A stretch of DNA of 64,000 nucleotides from Lasioglossum baleicum (Eukaryota > Arthropoda > Insecta > Hymenoptera > Halictidae). Every line of letters begins with the position of its first letter. Position 1 is the stretch's first letter. Position numbers and translations under genes: made by a program. Location: NCBI RefSeq assembly GCF_051020765.1, contig NW_027469123.1, forward strand, positions 310,001-374,000. Reading direction: 5' to 3'. Below are positions 1 through 12,600 of the stretch, in pieces. The notes under the pieces are model-generated. The model did no database searches, was not told the origin of the DNA, and saw only the letters and a list, made by a program, of their open reading frames with translations.

Positions 1-87
1 CTGCCCACCCCGGGGGCGCCTTATCGGCCAGCCCCCCTTGGCGGCGGTGGAAGTACTAAGTAGTCCCGCCGCCGCCATTACGTCTGC

Positions 88-105
88 GGCCCCTTACAGG
101 GGGCC
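88..105. other. GC-rich short hairpin in the satellite unit
   Basis: GGCCCC at 88-93 and GGGGCC at 100-105 form a six-base-pair stem with a six-base loop. It lies in the Arg/Gly/Pro-coding end of the R1 fragment and recurs in most units. No function can be assigned. Confidence 0.45.
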
Positions 106-306
106 GACGGCCTCGTCGGGGTTGCCCCGCCGATGCTAGCCTCCAGGCGGAGAGGGGGTCGGCTTCCCTCTCCCTCTCCGCTGCCTCGTTCTGCGTTATG
201 ACAATCTCGCAGAAGGAGGCAAACGCTGCTCTTGACCTCTCGCTGCCGATCATGTGGTCGACCACGACCGACAACGAGAGGTCCATCCCAATAACGCCCC
301 TTAGGT

Positions 307-359
307 CTCTGCGCGGCGCCGACCACGCTGGACATTCTTCCAGCGTATGCCGCGCAGAG
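307..359. other. Two-tier hairpin inside the R1 fragment
   Basis: CTCTGCGCGGC at 307-317 is perfectly complementary to GCCGCGCAGAG at 349-359. Inside it CGCTGG pairs with CCAGCG. The structure overlaps the codons for the His/Cys motif, so coding constraint in the parent element may explain part of it. Some units carry substitutions that break single pairs (for example at about 2285 and 34242) without an obvious compensating change, which argues against strict selection on the fold in the satellite. Confidence 0.5.
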
Positions 360-581
360 TCCTGGGCCTCCTCGCAGTGGTGGCACTGCGATCCTCCCAG
401 TGCCAGTTATGAACACACAGTTTGAGGAAACGGCGGTATGCAGGTAATTCAACTTATGCGCATGCATTGCTGCAACTTGTGCTGTATAATTTAGAATTTT
501 TGTTACCGCGCCATCCGATTTTTATACATGTGCAAATACTCGTACACGCTGCATTGTATTTTTTTCCGCACGCGACAAGGA

Positions 582-617
582 GGGGACAGAGGCGAGATCC
601 GGCTCGCGTCTGTCCCC
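582..617. other. Long hairpin in the satellite unit
   Basis: GGGGACAGAGGCGAG at 582-596 pairs with CTCGCGTCTGTCCCC at 603-617 over 15 positions with one G-G mismatch, closing a six-base loop. It is present in almost every unit, between the A/T-rich 3' flank and the start of the R1 fragment as read on the minus strand. It could form a cruciform in DNA or a stem in satellite transcripts. Its role is unknown. Confidence 0.6.
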
Positions 618-3600
618 ACCCCCCGTCCCACCCCCCAGGTCGACCCGCATAAAACTTAAAAATATGATAAAATAAAAGATAAAATCAATAAATGAAAACG
701 TGTATAGATAAAATAGATAAAATAAAAGTCAATAAATAAATAAATAACAATAAGTAAATAAATACAATGGACAAGACACAACAAACACAAGAAGGGGGGC
801 AAAATAAAGGGGAATAAACGATAAAGATAAAATTTATAATATAGAATATAAAATATATGCAGAATAAAATGAAATATTATAAAATAAAAGGAGGGGGGTT
901 GACCGACAGGTCGCATCTTTGTAGAGGCTGGGAGGGGATTATTGCACTACCTCGCCCCCCACGACCTGCCCACCCCGGGGGCGCCTTAACGGCCAGCCCC
1001 CCTTGGCGGCGGTGGAAGTACTAAGTAGTCCCGCCGCCGCCATTACGTCTGCGGCCCCTTACAGGGGGCCGACGGCCTCGTCGGGGTTGCCCCGCCGATG
1101 CTAGCCTCCAGGCGGAGAGGGGGTCGGCTTCCCTCTCCCTCTCCGTTGCCTCCTTCTGCGTTATGACAATCTCGCAGAAGGAGGCAAACGCTGCTCTTGA
1201 CCTCTCGCTGCCGATCATGTGGTCGACCACGACCGACAACGAGAGGTCCATCCCAATAACGCCCCTTAGGTCTCTGCGCGGCGCCGACCACGCTGGACAT
1301 TCTTCCAGCGTATGCCGCGCAGAGTCCTGGGCCTCCTCGCAGTGGTGGCACTGCGATCCTCCCAGTGCCAGTTATGAACATACAATTTGAGGAAACGGCG
1401 GTATGCAGATAATTTAACTTATGCGCATGCATTGCTGCAACTTGTGCTGTATAATTTAGAATTTTTGTTACCGCGCCATCCGATTTTTATACATGTGCAA
1501 ATACTCGTACACGCTGCATTGTATTTTTTTCCGCACGCGACAAGGAGGGGACAGAGGCGAGTTCCGGCTCGCGTCTGTCCCCACCCCCCGTCCCACCACC
1601 CAGGTCGACCCGCATAAAACTTAAAAATATGATAAAATAAAAGATAAAATCAATAAATGAAAACGTGTATAGATAAAATAGATAAAATAAAAGTCAATAA
1701 ATAAATAAATAATAATAAGTAAATAAATACAATGGACAAGACACAACAAACACAAGAAGGGGGGCATAATAAAGGGGAATAAACGATAAAGATAAAATTT
1801 ATAATATCGAATATAAAATATATGTAGAATAAAATGAAATATTATAAAATAAAAGGAGGGGGGTTGACCGACAGGTCGCATCTTTGTAGAGGCGGGGAGG
1901 GGATTATTGCACTACCTCGCCCCCCACGACCTGCCCACCCCGGGGGGCGTCTTAACGGCCAGCCCCCCTTGGCGGCGGTGGAAGTACTAAGTAGTCCCGC
2001 CGCCGCCATTACGTCTGCGGCCCCTTACAGGGGGCCGACGGCCTCGTCGGGGTTGCCCCGCCGATGCTAGCCTCCTGGCGGAGAGGGGGTCGGCTTCCCT
2101 CTCCCTCTCCGCTGCCTCCTTCTGCGTTATGACAATCTCGCAGAAGGAGGCAAACGCTGCTCTTGACCTCTCGCTGCCGATCATGTGGTCGACCACGACC
2201 GACAACGAGAGGTCCATCCCAATAACGCCCCTTAGGTCTCTGCGCGGCGCCGACCACGCTGGACATTCTTCCAGCGTATGCCGCCCAGAGTCCTGGGCCT
2301 CCTCGCAGTGGTGGCACTGCGATCCTCCCAGTGCCAGTTATGAACACACAGTTTGAGGAAACGGCGGTATGCAGGTAATTTAACTTATGCGCATGCATTG
2401 CTGCAACTTGTGCTGTATAATTTAGAATTTTTGTTACCGCGCCATCCGATTTTTATACATGTGCAAATATTCGTACACGCTGCATTGTATTTTTTTCCGC
2501 ACGCGACAAGGAGGGGACAGAGGCGAGTTCCGGCTCGCGTCTGTCCCCTCCCCCCGTCCCGCCCCCCCTGGTCGACCCGCATAAAGCTTAAAAATATGAT
2601 AATATAAAAGATAAAATCAATAAATGAAAACGTGTATAGATAAAATAGATAAAATAAAAGTCAATAAAGATATAAATAATAATGAGTAAATAAATACAAT
2701 GGACAAAACACAACAAACATAAGAAGGGGGCAAAATAAAGGGGAATAAACGATAAAGATAAAATTCATAATATAGAATATAAAATATATGTAGAATAAAA
2801 TGAAATATTATAAAATAAAAGGAGGAGGGATGACCGACAGGTCGCATCTTTGTAGAGGCGGGGAGGGGATTATTGCACTACCTCGCCCCCCACGACCTGC
2901 CACCCCGGGGGCGCCTTAACGGCCAGCCCCCCTTGGCGGCGGTGGAAGTACTAAGTAGTCCCGCCGCCGCCATTACGTCTGCGGCTCCTTACAGGGGGCC
3001 GACGGCCTCGTCGGCGTTGCCCCGCCGATGCTAGCCTCCTGGCGGAGAATGGGGGCGGCTTCCCTCTCCCTCTCCGCTGCCTCCTTCTGCGTTATGACAA
3101 TCTCGCAGAAGGAGGCAAACGCTGCTTTTGACCTCTCGCTGCCGATCATGTGGTCGACCACGACCGACAACGAGAGGTCCATCCCAATAACGCCCCTTAG
3201 GTCTCTGCGCGGCGCCGACCACGCTGGACATTCTTCCAGCGTATGCCGCGCAGAGTCCTGGGCCTCCTCGCAGTGGTGGCACTGCGATCCTCCCAGTGCC
3301 AGTTATGAACACACAGTTTGAGGAAACGGCGGTATGCAGGTAATTTAACTTATGCGCATGCATTGCTGCAATTTGTGCTGTATAATTTAGAATTTTTGTT
3401 ACCGCGCCATCCGATTTTTATACATGTGCAAATATTCGTACACGCTGCATTGTATTTTTTTCCGCACGCGACAAGGAGGGGACAGAGGCGTGTTCCGGCT
3501 CGCGTCTGTCCCCTCCCCCCGTCCCGCTCCCTCTGGTCGACCCGCATAAAGCTTAAAAATATGATAATATAAAAGATAAAATCAATAAATGAAAACGTGT

Positions 3601-6600
3601 ATAGATAAAATAGATAAAATAAAAGTCAATAAAGAAATAAATAATAATGAGTAAATAAATACAATGGACAAAACACAACAAACATAAGAAGGGGGGCAAA
3701 ATAAAGGGGAATAAACGATAAAGATAAAATTTATAATATAGAATATAAAATATATGTAGAATAAAATGAAATATTATAAAATAAAAGGAGGGGGGTTGAC
3801 CGACAGGTCGCATCTTTGTAGAGGCTGGGAGGGGATTATTGCACTACCTCGCCCCCCACGACCTGCCCACCCCGGGGGCGCCTTATCGGCCAGCCCCCCT
3901 TGGCGGCGGTGGAAGTACTAAGTAGTCCCGCCGCCGCCATTACGTCTGCGGCCCTTTACAGGGGGCCGACGGCCTCGTCGGGGTTGCCCCGCCGATGCTA
4001 GCCTCCAGGCGGAGAGGGGGTCGGCTTCCCTCTCCCTCTCCGCTGCCTCCTTCTGCGTTATGACAATCTCGCAGAAGGAGGCAAACGCTGCTCTTGACCT
4101 CTCGCTGCCGATCATGTGGTCGACCACGACCGACAACGAGAGGTCCATCCCAATAACGCCCCTTAGGTCTCTGCGCGGCGCCGACCACGCTGGACATTCT
4201 TCCAGCGTATGCCGCCCAGAGTCCTGGGCCTCCTCGCAGTGGTGGCACTGCGATCTTCCCAGTGCCAGTTATGAACACACAGTTTGAGGAAACGGCGGTA
4301 TGCAGGTAATTTAACTTATGCGCATGCATTGCTGCAACTTGTGCTGTATAATTTAGAATTTTTGTTACCGCGCCATCCGATTTTTATACATGTGCAAATA
4401 CTCGTACACGCTGCATTGTATTTTTTTCGGCACGCGACAAGGAGGGGACAGAGGCGAGTTCCGGCTCGCGTCTGTCCCCACCCCCCGTCCCACCCCCCAG
4501 GTCGACCCGCATAAAACTTAAAAATATGATAAAATAAAAGATGAAATCAATAAATGAAAACGTGTATAGATAAAATAGATAAAATAAAAGTCAATAAATA
4601 AATAAATAATAATAAGTAAATAAATACAATGGACAAGACACAACAAACACAAGAAGGGGGGCAAAATAAAGGGGAATAAACGATAAAGATAAAATTTATA
4701 ATATAGAATATAAAATATATGTAGAATAAAATGAAATATTATAAAATAAAAGGAGGGGGGTTGACCGACAGGTCGCATCTTTGTAGAGGCTGGGAGGGGA
4801 TTATTGCACTACCTCGCCCCCCACGACCTGCCCACCCCGGGGGCGCCTTAACGGCCAGCCCCCCTTGGCGGCGGTGGAAGTACTAAGTAGTCCCGCCGCC
4901 GCCATTACGTCTGCGGCCCCTTACAGGGGGCCGACGGCCTCGTCGGGGTTGCCCCGCCGATGCTAGCCTCCAGGCGGAGAGGGGGTCGGCTTCCCTCTCC
5001 CTCTCCGTTGCCTCCTTCTGCGTTATGACAATCTCGCAGAAGGAGGCAAACGCTGCTCTTGACCTCTCGCTGCCGATCATGTGGTCGACCACGACCGACA
5101 ACGAGAGGTCCATCCCAATAACGCCCCTTAGGTCTCTGCGCGGCGCCGACCACGCTGGACATTCTTCCAGCGTATGCCGCGCAGAGTCCTGGGCCTCCTC
5201 GCAGTGGTGGCACTGCGATCCTCCCAGTGCCAGTTATGAACATACAATTTGAGGAAACGGCGGTATGCAGATAATTTAACTTATGCGCATGCATTGCTGC
5301 AACTTGTGCTGTATAATTTAGAATTTTTGTTACCGCGCCATCCGATTTTTATACATGTGCAAATACTCGTACACGCTGCATTGTATTTTTTTCCGCACGT
5401 GACAAGGAGGGGACAGAGGCGAGTTCCGGCTCGCGTCTGTCCCCACCCCCCGTCCCACCCCCCCAGGTCGAACCGAATAAAACTTAAAAATATGATAAAA
5501 TAAAAGATAAAATCAATAAATGAAAACGTGTATAGATAAAATAGATAAAATAAAAGTTAATAAATAAATAAATAATAATAAGTAAATAAGTACAATGGAC
5601 AAAACACAACAAACATAAGAAGGGGGGCAAAATAAAGGGGAATAAACGATAAAGATAAAATTTATAATATAGAATATAAAATATGTGTAGAATAAAATGA
5701 AATATTATAAAATAAAAGGAGGGGGGTTGACCGACAGGTCGCATCTTTGTAGAGGCTGGGAGGGGATTATTGCACTACCTCGCCCCCCAGGACCTGCCCA
5801 CCCCGGGGGCGCCTTATCGGCCAGCCCCCCTTGGCGGCGGTGGAAGTACTAATTAGTCCCGCCGCCGCCATTACGTCTGCGGCCCCTTACAGGGGGCCGA
5901 CGGCCTCGTCGGGGTTGCCCCGCCGATGCTAGCCTCCAGGCGGAGAGGGGGTCGGCTTCCCTCTCCCTCTCCGCTGCCTCCTTCTGCGTTATGACAATCT
6001 CGCAGAAGGAGGCAAACGCTGCTCTTGACCTCTCGCTGCCGATCATGTGGTCGACCACGACCGACAACGAGAGGTCCATCCCAATAACGCCCCTTAGGTC
6101 TCTGCGCGGCTCCGACCACGCTGGACATTCTTCCAGCGTATGCCGCGCAGAGTCCTGGGCCTCCTCGCAGTGGTGGCACTGCGATCTTCCCAGTGCCAGT
6201 TATGAACACACAGTTTGAGGAAACGGCGGTATGCAGGTAATTTAACTTATGCGCATGCATTGCTGCAACTTGTGCTGTATAATTTAGAATTTTTGTTACC
6301 GCGCCATCCGATTTTTATACATGTGCAAATATTCGTGCACGCTGCATTGTATTTTTTTCCGCACGCGACAAGGAGGGGACAGAGGCGTGTTCCGGCTCGC
6401 GTCTGTCCCCTCCCCCCGTCCCGCCCCCCTGGTCGACCCGCATAAAGCTTAAAAATATGATAATATAAAAGATAAAATCAATAAATGAAAACGTGTATAG
6501 ATAAAATAGATAAAATAAAAGTCAATAAAGAAATAAATAATAATGAGTAAATAAATACAATGGACAAAACACAACAAACATAAGAAGGGGGGCAAAATAA

Positions 6601-9600
6601 AGGGGAATAAACGATAAAGATAAAATTTATAATATAGAATATAAAATATATGTAGAATAAAATGAAATATTATAAAATAAAAGGAGGGGGGTTGACCGAC
6701 AGGTCGCATCTTTGTAGAGGCTGGGAGGGGATTATTGCACTACCTCGCCCCCCACGACCTGCCCACCCCGGGGGCGCCTTATCGGCCAGCCCCCCTTGGC
6801 GGCGGTGGAAGTACTAAGTAGTCCCGCCGCCGCCATTACGTCTGCGGCCCCTTACAGGGGGCCGACGGCCTCGTCGGGGTTGCCCCGCCGATGCTAGCCT
6901 CCAGGCGGAGAGGGGGTCGGCTTCCCTCTCCCTCTCCGCTGCCTCCTTCTGCGTTATGACAATCTCGCAGAAGGAGGCAAACGCTGCTCTTGACCTCTCG
7001 CTGCCGATCATGTGGTCGACCACGACCGACAACGAGAGGTCCATCCCAATAACGCCCCTTAGGTCTCTGCGCGGCTCCGACCACGCTGGACATTCTTCCA
7101 GCGTATGCCGCGCAGAGTCCTGGGCCTCCTCGCAGTGGTGGCACTGCGATCTTCCCAGTGCCAGTTATGAACACACAGTTTGAGGAAACGGCGGTATGCA
7201 GGTAATTTAACTTATGCGCATGCATTGCTGCAACTTGTGCTGTATAATTTAGAATTTTTGTTACCGCGCCATCCGATTTTTATACATGTGCAAATACTCG
7301 TACACGCTGCATTGTATTTTTTTCCGCACGCGACAAGGAGGGGACAGAGGCGAGTTCCGGCTCGCGTCTGTCCCCACCCCCCGTCCCACCCCCCAGGTCG
7401 ACCCGCATAAAACTTAAAAATATGATAAAATAAAAGATAAAATCAATAAATGAAAACGTGTATAGATAAAATAGATAAAATAAAAGTCAATAAATAAATA
7501 ATTAATAATAAGTAAATAAATACAATGGACAAGACACAACAAACATAAGAAGGGGGGCAAAATAAAGGGGAATAAACGATAAAGATAAAATTTATAATAT
7601 AGAATATAAAATATATGTAGAATAAAATGAAATATTATAAAATAAAAGGAGGAGGGTTGACCGACAGGTCGCATCTTTGTAGAGGCGGGGAGGGGATTAT
7701 TGCACTACCTCGCCCCCCACGACCTGCCCACCCCGGGGGCGCCTTATCGGCCAGCCCCCCTTGGCGGCGGTGGAAGTACTAAGTAGTCCCGCCGCCGCCA
7801 TTACGTCTGCGGCCCCTTACAGGGGGCCGACGGCCTCGTCGGGGTTGCCCCGCCGATGCTAGCCTCCAGGCGGAGAGGGGGTCGGCTTCCCTCTCCCTCT
7901 CCGCTGCCTCCTTCTGCGTTATGACAATCTCGCAGAAGGAGGCAAACGCTGCTCTTGACCTCTCGCTGCCGATCATGTGGTCGACCACGACCGACAACGA
8001 GAGGTCCATCCCAATAACGCCCCTTAGGTCTCTGCGCGGCGCCGACCACGCTGGACATTCTTCCAGCGTATGCCGCGCAGAGTCCTGGGCCTCCTCGCAG
8101 TGGTGGCACTGCGATCCTCCCAGTGCCAGTTATGAACACACAGTTTGAGGAAACGGCGGTATGCAGGTAATTCAACTTATGCGCATGCATTGCTGCAACT
8201 TGTGCTGTATAATTTAGAATTTTTGTTACCGCGCCATCCGATTTTTATACATGTGCAAATACTCGTACACGCTGCATTGTATTTTTTTCCGCACGCGACA
8301 AGGAGGGGACAGAGACGAGTTCCGGCTCGCGTCTGTCCCCACCCCCCGTCCCACCCCCCAGGTCGACCCGCATAAAACTTAAAAATATGATAAAATAAAA
8401 GATAAAATCAATAAATGAAAACGTGTATAGATAAAATAGATAAAATAAAAGTCAATAAATAAATAAATAACAATAAGTAAATAAATACAATGGACAAGAC
8501 ACAACAAACACAAGAAGGGGGGCAAAATAAAGGGGAATAAACGATAAAGATAAAATTTATAATATAGAATATAAAATATATGTAGAATAAAATGAAATAT
8601 TATAAAATAAAAGGAGGGGGGTTGACCGACAGGTCGCATCTTTGTAGAGGCTGGGAGGGGATTATTGCACTACCTCGCCCCCCACGACCTGCCCACCCCG
8701 GGGGCGCCTTAACGGCCAGCCCCCCTTGGCGGCGGTGGAAGTACTAAGTAGTCCCGCCGCCGCCATTACGTCTGCGGCCCCTTACAGGGGGCCGACGGCC
8801 TCGTCGGGGTTGCCCCGCCGATGCTAGCCTCCAGGCGGAGAGGGGGTCGGCTTCCCTCTCCCTCTCCGTTGCCTCCTTCTGCGTTATGACAATCTCGCAG
8901 AAGGAGGCAAACGCTGCTCTTGACCTCTCGCTGCCGATCATGTGGTCGACCACGACCGACAACGAGAGGTCCATCCCAATAACGCCCCTTAGGTCTCTGC
9001 GCGGCGCCGACCACGCTGGACATTCTTCCAGCGTATGCCGCGCAGAGTCCTGGGCCTCCTCGCAGTGGTGGCACTGCGATCCTCCCAGTGCCAGTTATGA
9101 ACACACAGTTTGAGGAAACGGCGGTATGCAGGTAATTTAACTTATGCGCATGCATTGCTGCAATTTGTGCTGTATAATTTAGAATTTTTGTTACCGCGCC
9201 ATCCGGTTTTTATACATGTGCAAATATTCGTACACGCTGCATTGTATTTTTTTCCGCACGCGACAAGGAGGGGACAGAGGCGAGTTCCGGCTCGCGTCTG
9301 TCCCCTCCTCCCGTCCCGCCCCCCCTGGTCGACCCGCATAAAGCTTAAAAATATGACAATATAAAAGATAAATTCAATAAATGAAAACGTGTATTGAGAA
9401 AATAGATAAAATAAAAGTCAATAAAGAAATAAATAATAATGAGTAAATAAATACAATGGACAAAACACAACAAACATAAGAAGGGGGGCAAAATAAAGGG
9501 GAATAAACGATAAAGATAAAATTCATAATATAGAATATAAAATATATGTAGAATAAAATGAAATATTATAAAATAAAAGGAGGGCGGTTGACCGACAGGT

Positions 9601-12600
9601 CGCATCTTTGTAGAGGCGGGGAGGGGATTATTGCACTACCTCGCCCCCCACGACCTGCCCACCCCGGGAGCGCCTTAACGGCCAGCCCCACTTGGCGGCG
9701 GTGGAAGTACTAAGTAGTCCCGCCGCCGCCATTACGTCTGCGGCCCCTTACAGGGGGCCGACGGCCTCGTCGGGGTTGCCCCGCCGATGCTAGCCTCCTG
9801 GCGGAGAGGGGGTCGGCTTCCCTCTCCCTCTCCGCTGCCTCCTTCTGCGTTATGACAATCTCGCAGAAGGAGGCAAACGCTGCTCTTGACCTCTCGCTGC
9901 CGATCATGTGGTCGACCACGACCGACAACGAGAGGTCCATCCCAATAACGCCCCTTAGGTCTCTGCGCGGCGCCGACCACGCTGGACATTCCTCCAGCGT
10001 ATGCCGCGCAGAGTCCTGGGCCTCCTCGCAGTGGTGACACTGCGATCCTCCCAGTGCCAGTTATGAACACACAGTTTGAGGAAACGGCGGTATGCAGGTA
10101 ATTTAACTTATGCGCATGCATTGCTGCAACTTTTGCTGTATAATTTAGAATTTTTGTTACCGCGCCATCCGATTTTTATACATGTGCAAATATTCGTACA
10201 CGCTGCATTGTATTTTTTTCCGCACGCGACAAGGAGGGGACAGAGGCGAGTTCCGGCTCGCGTCTGTCCCCTCCCCCCGTCCCGCCCCCCCTGGTCGACC
10301 CGCATAAAGCTTAAAAATATGATAATATAAAAGATAAAATCAATAAATGAAAACGTGTATAGATAAAATAGATAAAATAAAAGTCAATAAAGAAATAAAT
10401 AATAATGGGTAAATAAATACAATGGACAAAACACAACAAACATAAGAAGGGGGGCAAAATAAAGGGGAATAAACGATAAAGATAAAATTTATAATATAGA
10501 ATATAAAATATATGTAGAATAAAATGAAATATTATAAAATAAAAGGAGGGGGGTTGACCGACAGGTCGCATCTTTGTAGAGGCTGGGAGGGGATTATTGC
10601 ACTACCTCGCCCCCCACGACCTGCCCACCCCGGGGGCGCCTTAACGGCCACCCCCCTTGGCGGCGGTGGAAGTACTAAGTAGTCCCGCCGCCGCCATTAC
10701 GTCTGCGGCCCCTTACAGGGGGGCGACGGCCTCGTCGGGGTTGCCCCGCCGATGCTAGCCTCCTGGCGGAGAGGGGGTCGGCTTCCCTCTCCCTCTCCGT
10801 TGCCTCCTTCTGCGTTATGACAATCTCGCAGAAGGAGGCAAACGCTGCTCTTGACCTCTCGCTGCCGATCATGTGGTCGACCACGACCGACAACGAGAGG
10901 TCCATCCCAATAACGCCCCTTAGGTCTCTGCGCGGCGCCCACCACGCTGGACATTCTTCCAGCGTATGCCGCGCAGAGTCCTGGGCCTCCTCGCAGTGGT
11001 GGCACTGCGATCTTCCCAGTGCCAGTTATGAACACACAGTTTGAGGAAACGGCGGTATGCAGGTAATTTAACTTATGCGCATGCATTGCTGCAACTTGTG
11101 CTGTATAATTTAGAATTTTTGTTACCGCGCCATCCGATTTTTATACATGTGCAAATATTCGTACACGCTGCATTGTATTTTTTTCCGCACGCGACAAGGA
11201 GGGGACAGAGGCGTGTTCCGGCTCGCGTCTGTCCCCTCCCCCCGTCCCGCCCCCCCTGGTCGACCCGCATAAAGCTTAAAAATATGATAATATAAAAGAT
11301 AAAATCAATAAATGAAAACGTGTATAGATAAAATAGATAAAATAAAAGTCAATAAAGAAATAAATAATAATGAGTAAATAAATACAATGGACAAAACACA
11401 ACAAACATAAGAAGGGGGGCAAAATAAAGGGGAATAAACGATAAAGATAAAATTTATAATACAGAATATAAAATATATGTAGAATAAAATGAAATATTAT
11501 AAAATAAAAGGAGGGGGGTTGACCGACAGGTCGCATCTTTGTAGAGGCTGGGAGGGGATTATTGCACTACCTCGCCCCCCACGACCTGCCCACCCCGGGG
11601 GCGCCTTATCGGCCAGCCCCCCTTGGCGGCGGTGGAAGTACTAAGTAGTCCCGCCGCCGCCATTACGTCTGCGGCCCTTTACAGGGGGCCGACGGCCTCG
11701 TCGGGGTTGCCCCGCCGATGCTAGCCTCCAGGCGGAGAGGGGGTCGGCTTCCCTCTCCCTCTCCGCTGCCTCCTTCTGCGTTATGACAATCTCGCAGAAG
11801 GAGGCAAACGCTGCTCTTGACCTCTCGCTGCCGATCATGTGGTCGACCACGACCGACAACGAGAGGTCCATCCCAATAACGCCCCTTAGGTCTCTGCGCG
11901 GCTCCGACCACGCTGGACATTCTTCCAGCGTATGCCGCGCAGAGTCCTGGGCCTCCTCGCAGTGGTGGCACTGCGATCTTCCCAGTGCCAGTTATGAACA
12001 CACAGTTTGAGGAAACGGCGGTATGCAGGTAATTTAACTTATGCGCATGCATTGCTGCAACTTGTGCTGTATAATTTAGAATTTTTGTTACCGCGCCATC
12101 CGATTTTTATACATGTGCAAATACTCGTACACGCTGCATTGTATTTTTTTCCGCACGCGACAAGGAGGGGACAGAGGCGAGTTCCGGCTCGCGTCTGTCC
12201 CCACCCCCCGTCCCACCCCCCAGGTCGACCCGCATAAAACTTAAAAATATGATAAAATAAAAGATAAAATCAATAAATGAAAACGTGTATAGATAAAATA
12301 GATAAAATAAAAGTCAATAAATAAATAAATAATAATAAGTAAATAAATACAATGGACAAGACACAACAAACACAAGAAGGGGGGCAAAATAAAGGGGAAT
12401 AAACGATAAAGATAAAATTTATAATATAGAATATAAAATATATGTAGAATAAAATGAAATATTATAAAATAAAAGGAGGGGGGTTGACCGACAGGTCGCA
12501 TCTTTGTAGAGGCTGGGAGGGGATTATTGCACTACCTCGCCCCCCACGACCTGCCCACCCCGGGGGCGCCTTAACGGCCAGCCCCCCTTGGCGGCGGTGG

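Larger units (their letters stand above)
56..406 (-). pseudogene. R1-clade ORF2 C-terminal fragment (model copy, one per satellite unit)
   Basis: This minus-strand frame runs about 116 codons from just after a TAA (plus 407-409) to a TAG at 56-58. It opens with a Cys-x2-Cys-x8-His-x4-Cys motif, readable as CHHC followed by HTLEEC. Next come a Trp, an R-R-x-L segment, IGMDLSL, a V-V-x-x-M stretch, an FCE-like segment and KEAAERERE. That order matches the zinc-knuckle and C-terminal tail of ORF2 in R1-clade non-LTR retrotransposons, where it follows the reverse transcriptase. The last ~30 residues are Arg/Gly/Pro-rich. No endonuclease or reverse transcriptase domain is present, and upstream similarity fades with a frame change, so this is a 3'-terminal fragment and not an active gene. 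I recognise it by motif only, without a database search. The same fragment recurs at every phase position listed for the arrays. Confidence 0.8.

Noticed and set aside
78..467. A 129-codon minus-strand frame open in nearly every satellite unit
   Set aside because: It overlaps the R1 fragment in another frame and resembles no domain. Its conservation follows from array homogenisation, and the CCHC frame is the one with family similarity.
656..916. Hydrophobic 86-codon minus-strand frame (Phe/Ile/Tyr-rich) in each unit, resembling a membrane protein
   Set aside because: It is a translation of low-complexity A/T-rich sequence on the purine-poor strand; the hydrophobicity comes from composition.
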